Positions 6,300 through 8,080 of a DNA stretch of 8,080 bases are shown piece after piece. The stretch is taken from the NCBI GenBank assembly GCA_025938055.1, contig JAICQC010000207.1, forward strand, positions 1 through 8,080, written 5' to 3'. Under the pieces are notes generated by a model. The model was given only the letters and a program-made list of their open reading frames with translations, did no database searches and had not been told where the DNA came from. A program made the translations under genes and the position numbers. The stretch is from Anaerolineales bacterium (GTDB lineage Bacteria > Chloroflexota > Anaerolineae > Anaerolineales > Villigracilaceae). Positions within the stretch are counted from its first letter, which is position 1. Each line of letters starts with the position of its first letter.

Positions 6300-7070
6300 A
6301 TGCCCCAGATCAACATCAACGATGCAGACATTTACTACCAGGCATATGGGGAGGATCAACCCGGTCGCGCGCCGATTGTGCTGATCCATGGCTCGACGAT
6401 CGACAGCCACACCGACTGGGACTCCATCGCACCCGAACTTGCCCGCCATTATCGCGTCTTTGCACCCGACTGTCGCGGACATGGCAGATCGAACAACCCG
6501 GAGATGAGCTATTCATTCAAAGAACTTGCAGATGACGTTGCCGCGTTTGTACGCGCTATGGGAAATGAACGCGCCCATATCATTGGTCACAGCAATGGTG
6601 GAAATGTAGCCCTCGTCACGCTGAGGGAACATCCAGAGATTGTGCAGACGTGCATTCCACAGGCAGCCAACGCATACGTGACGCGTTACCTCATCGAGCG
6701 TGAGCCGAAGGTCTTCGACCCGGACCGGGTCGCACGTGAAGTGCCTGAATGGCGCGACGAAATGATCCGGTTACATGCGGAAGTTAATGGTCAAGACTAT
6801 TGGCGTGAGTTGTTATGGCTGACGATGAAAGAGATTATTTCCGAGCCGAATTACTCGCCTGCTGAACTGGCGCGCGTCGAGAGACCGGTCCTTGTCATCA
6901 TGGGCGCTGAGGACACGGTCAACGCGCCGGATGAGCACGCCCAATATATCGCCAACAACATCCCGAACGCCGAGTTGTGGATTCCCGAAAAGACCGGGCA
7001 CAACGTTCACTTTGAACGGCGCGAGGAATGGATCGCGAAGGTATTGGATTTTCTGGAGAGACGTGGTTGA
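6300..7070 (+). CDS. Alpha/beta-fold hydrolase, substrate unknown
   Basis: A 256-residue soluble enzyme of the alpha/beta hydrolase fold. The catalytic triad is visible: nucleophile Ser98 in GHSNGG (96-101), acid Asp205 in VIMGAEDTV, and base His234 in KTGHNVHFE. The HGST segment (30-33) supplies the oxyanion region, and PDCRGHGRS (57-64) is the usual loop after strand 4. Cap residues 120-180 show nothing diagnostic. There is no signal peptide, so it acts in the cytoplasm. It begins 3 nt after the permease stop, with AGGA (6289-6292) inside the permease's last codons, so it is very likely translated from the same message. Its place between importer and epimerase suggests a role on an imported compound, for example ester or amide cleavage of a modified peptide, or an aminopeptidase of the proline-iminopeptidase kind. 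The family covers many reactions and the motif alone does not choose among them. Confidence 0.85.
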   Translation: MPQININDADIYYQAYGEDQPGRAPIVLIHGSTIDSHTDWDSIAPELARHYRVFAPDCRGHGRSNNPEMSYSFKELADDVAAFVRAMGNERAHIIGHSNGGNVALVTLREHPEIVQTCIPQAANAYVTRYLIEREPKVFDPDRVAREVPEWRDEMIRLHAEVNGQDYWRELLWLTMKEIISEPNYSPAELARVERPVLVIMGAEDTVNAPDEHAQYIANNIPNAELWIPEKTGHNVHFERREEWIAKVLDFLERRG

Positions 7071-7076
7071 CAACGA

Positions 7077-8075
7077 ATGAAGCTCCACTGGGAACCCATT
7101 ACGCTCGATCTCAAAACGACCTTTCGCGTGGCACACGGCGCCAGCGACCAGCGTCACAATGTGCTCGTCCATCTCGAGGATGGAGTGGGGGAGGCGGCAG
7201 CAGTCCCATATTATGGTGAAACGCAAGAGGGGATCATCGAATATCTCAAATCCGTTCCTGACCTGGGCGACGACCTGTTTGACTTGGATGGGGTATTGTC
7301 GAGGCGGCCCGTTGGGTCTCGGGCGGCGCGCTCTGCCATCGATCAGGCGCTGCACGATGCGTGGGGACGAAAGCTGGGGCAGCCGCTTTACCGGCTGTTC
7401 GGTTTGAATCCGAGCCGCCTGCCACTGACCTCTTTCACCATCGGTATGGATGAACCTGAGGTAATGGCAGAACAGGCGAAGGCTCTGGAATATCCCATTC
7501 TCAAGATCAAACTGGGAAGCGAAAGAGATGAAGAAATCGTCGCCGCGATTCGTGGAGTTACAAATACCAGATTGATTGTAGATGTGAACGCAGGCTGGAC
7601 GCGCGAACATGCTCTGCAGATCATCCCGCGCCTGACCGATTACGACCTCGAACTGATCGAGCAGCCGCTCGCCGTTGACGATGTGGAAGGCTATTTCTGG
7701 CTCAAGGAAAAGCTCCGGACCCAAAAGGTGAATACGCCGATCTTCGCCGACGAGACCGCCAAAACCTCGCATGATGTTGTGAAACTTGCCGGTGCTGTGG
7801 ATGGCGTTGTCGTAAAAACGATGAAGAGTGAAGGCATCCGTGAGGCGCTGAGGATGATCCATACAGCGCGGGCGCATGATATGCAGATCATGCTCGGCTG
7901 CTTTATCGAATCATCTGTGGGCGTGACTGCCGCAGCGCACCTCGCTCCGCTCTGCGATTATGCGGACCTGGACGGACCCCTGCTGATCAAAAACGATCCG
8001 TATCGCGGACTGGTCTATGATGGCGCAAATCTCACCCTGCCAGATGGACCGGGATTGGGAGTGGTGAGAAACTAA
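7077..8075 (+). CDS. Dipeptide epimerase, enolase superfamily (L-Ala-D/L-Glu epimerase-like)
   Basis: A 332-residue enzyme that should invert the C-terminal residue of a dipeptide, such as L-Ala-D-Glu to L-Ala-L-Glu, in the cytoplasm. The N-terminal capping domain (1-115) contains SRAARSAIDQALHDAWG. The barrel carries the catalytic pair Lys145 (in LKIKLG) and Lys247 (in VVVKTMK), and the Mg2+ ligands Asp169 (VDVNAGW), Glu195 (IEQPL) and Asp225 (FADET). Two aspartates, Asp297 and Asp299 (in ADLDGPLL), match the DxD that holds the dipeptide amino group in Bacillus YkfB, which separates this group from muconate-lactonising and o-succinylbenzoate synthase relatives. The 20s specificity loop reads AHGASDQRHN, and the Arg found there in L-Ala-D/L-Glu epimerases (Arg24 of the Bacillus enzyme, as I align it) is replaced, so the preferred second residue may not be Glu. 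It starts 6 nt after the hydrolase stop with no strong ribosome site, suggesting coupled translation. Confidence 0.88.
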   Translation: MKLHWEPITLDLKTTFRVAHGASDQRHNVLVHLEDGVGEAAAVPYYGETQEGIIEYLKSVPDLGDDLFDLDGVLSRRPVGSRAARSAIDQALHDAWGRKLGQPLYRLFGLNPSRLPLTSFTIGMDEPEVMAEQAKALEYPILKIKLGSERDEEIVAAIRGVTNTRLIVDVNAGWTREHALQIIPRLTDYDLELIEQPLAVDDVEGYFWLKEKLRTQKVNTPIFADETAKTSHDVVKLAGAVDGVVVKTMKSEGIREALRMIHTARAHDMQIMLGCFIESSVGVTAAAHLAPLCDYADLDGPLLIKNDPYRGLVYDGANLTLPDGPGLGVVRN

Positions 8076-8080
8076 TTCGG

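Noticed and set aside
5283..6482. 399-codon open frame on the minus strand
   Set aside because: It lies wholly antisense to the DppC-type permease and the hydrolase start, both of which carry clear family motifs; its own translation is low in hydrophobic residues and rich in Asp/Gln/His with no recognisable domain.
6813..7877. 354-codon open frame on the minus strand
   Set aside because: It is antisense to the hydrolase end and the epimerase, whose active-site residues are intact; the antisense product shows no family motif.
7077..8075. Muconate cycloisomerase or o-succinylbenzoate synthase
   Set aside because: These share the KxK, D-E-D and second Lys pattern, but the DxD at 297-299 and the peptide-transport neighbours point to the dipeptide epimerase group.

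Overview
The window looks like bacterial chromosome from a member of the Chloroflexota, perhaps of the Anaerolineae. This guess rests on the overall character of the proteins and the lipoprotein with a long Pro/Thr/Glu-rich linker; no rRNA or other marker is present, so the taxonomy is an inference. Coding density is high and base composition is moderate, apart from one very AT-rich divergent promoter region near 3460-3525.

Layout. Positions 1-71 (minus) hold the first 23 codons of an MgtC/SapB-type membrane protein cut by the window edge. Positions 72-381 carry no gene but contain a hairpin-forming repeat-like element (about 215-306) and a small dyad. Positions 382-1374 (minus) encode a three-module NlpC/P60 peptidase without a signal peptide, resembling the YkfC / dipeptidyl-peptidase VI group. 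A 163-bp gap follows, with a perfect 17-bp-stem hairpin and an adjacent 12-bp palindrome. Positions 1538-3373 (minus) encode a lipoprotein solute-binding protein of the peptide ABC-transporter type. The 186-bp divergent region 3374-3559 holds an 11+11 bp inverted repeat (candidate operator) and a near-consensus minus-strand promoter. On the plus strand, five tightly packed genes run from 3560 to 8075: a FadR-type GntR regulator, two DppB/DppC-type permeases, an alpha/beta hydrolase and an enolase-superfamily dipeptide epimerase. Gaps between them are 11, 11, 3 and 6 nt.

How the genes may work together. A peptide importer, a cytoplasmic NlpC/P60 peptidase and a dipeptide epimerase are the same ingredients as the Bacillus subtilis ykf set for murein-peptide catabolism (YkfB epimerase, YkfC gamma-D-Glu-diamino acid endopeptidase, peptide transport). 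The proposed flow is: lipoprotein capture of a peptide, import through the two permeases, cleavage by the NlpC/P60 enzyme to release an L-Ala-D-Glu-like dipeptide, and epimerisation to an L,L-dipeptide that ordinary peptidases can use. The GntR regulator and the palindrome in the divergent promoter would control it. Differences from the Bacillus set are an alpha/beta hydrolase of unknown substrate, no LD-carboxypeptidase and no transporter ATPases within the window, and loss in the epimerase of an arginine that the L-Ala-D/L-Glu enzymes carry. The true substrate may therefore be a related but different D-amino-acid-containing peptide.
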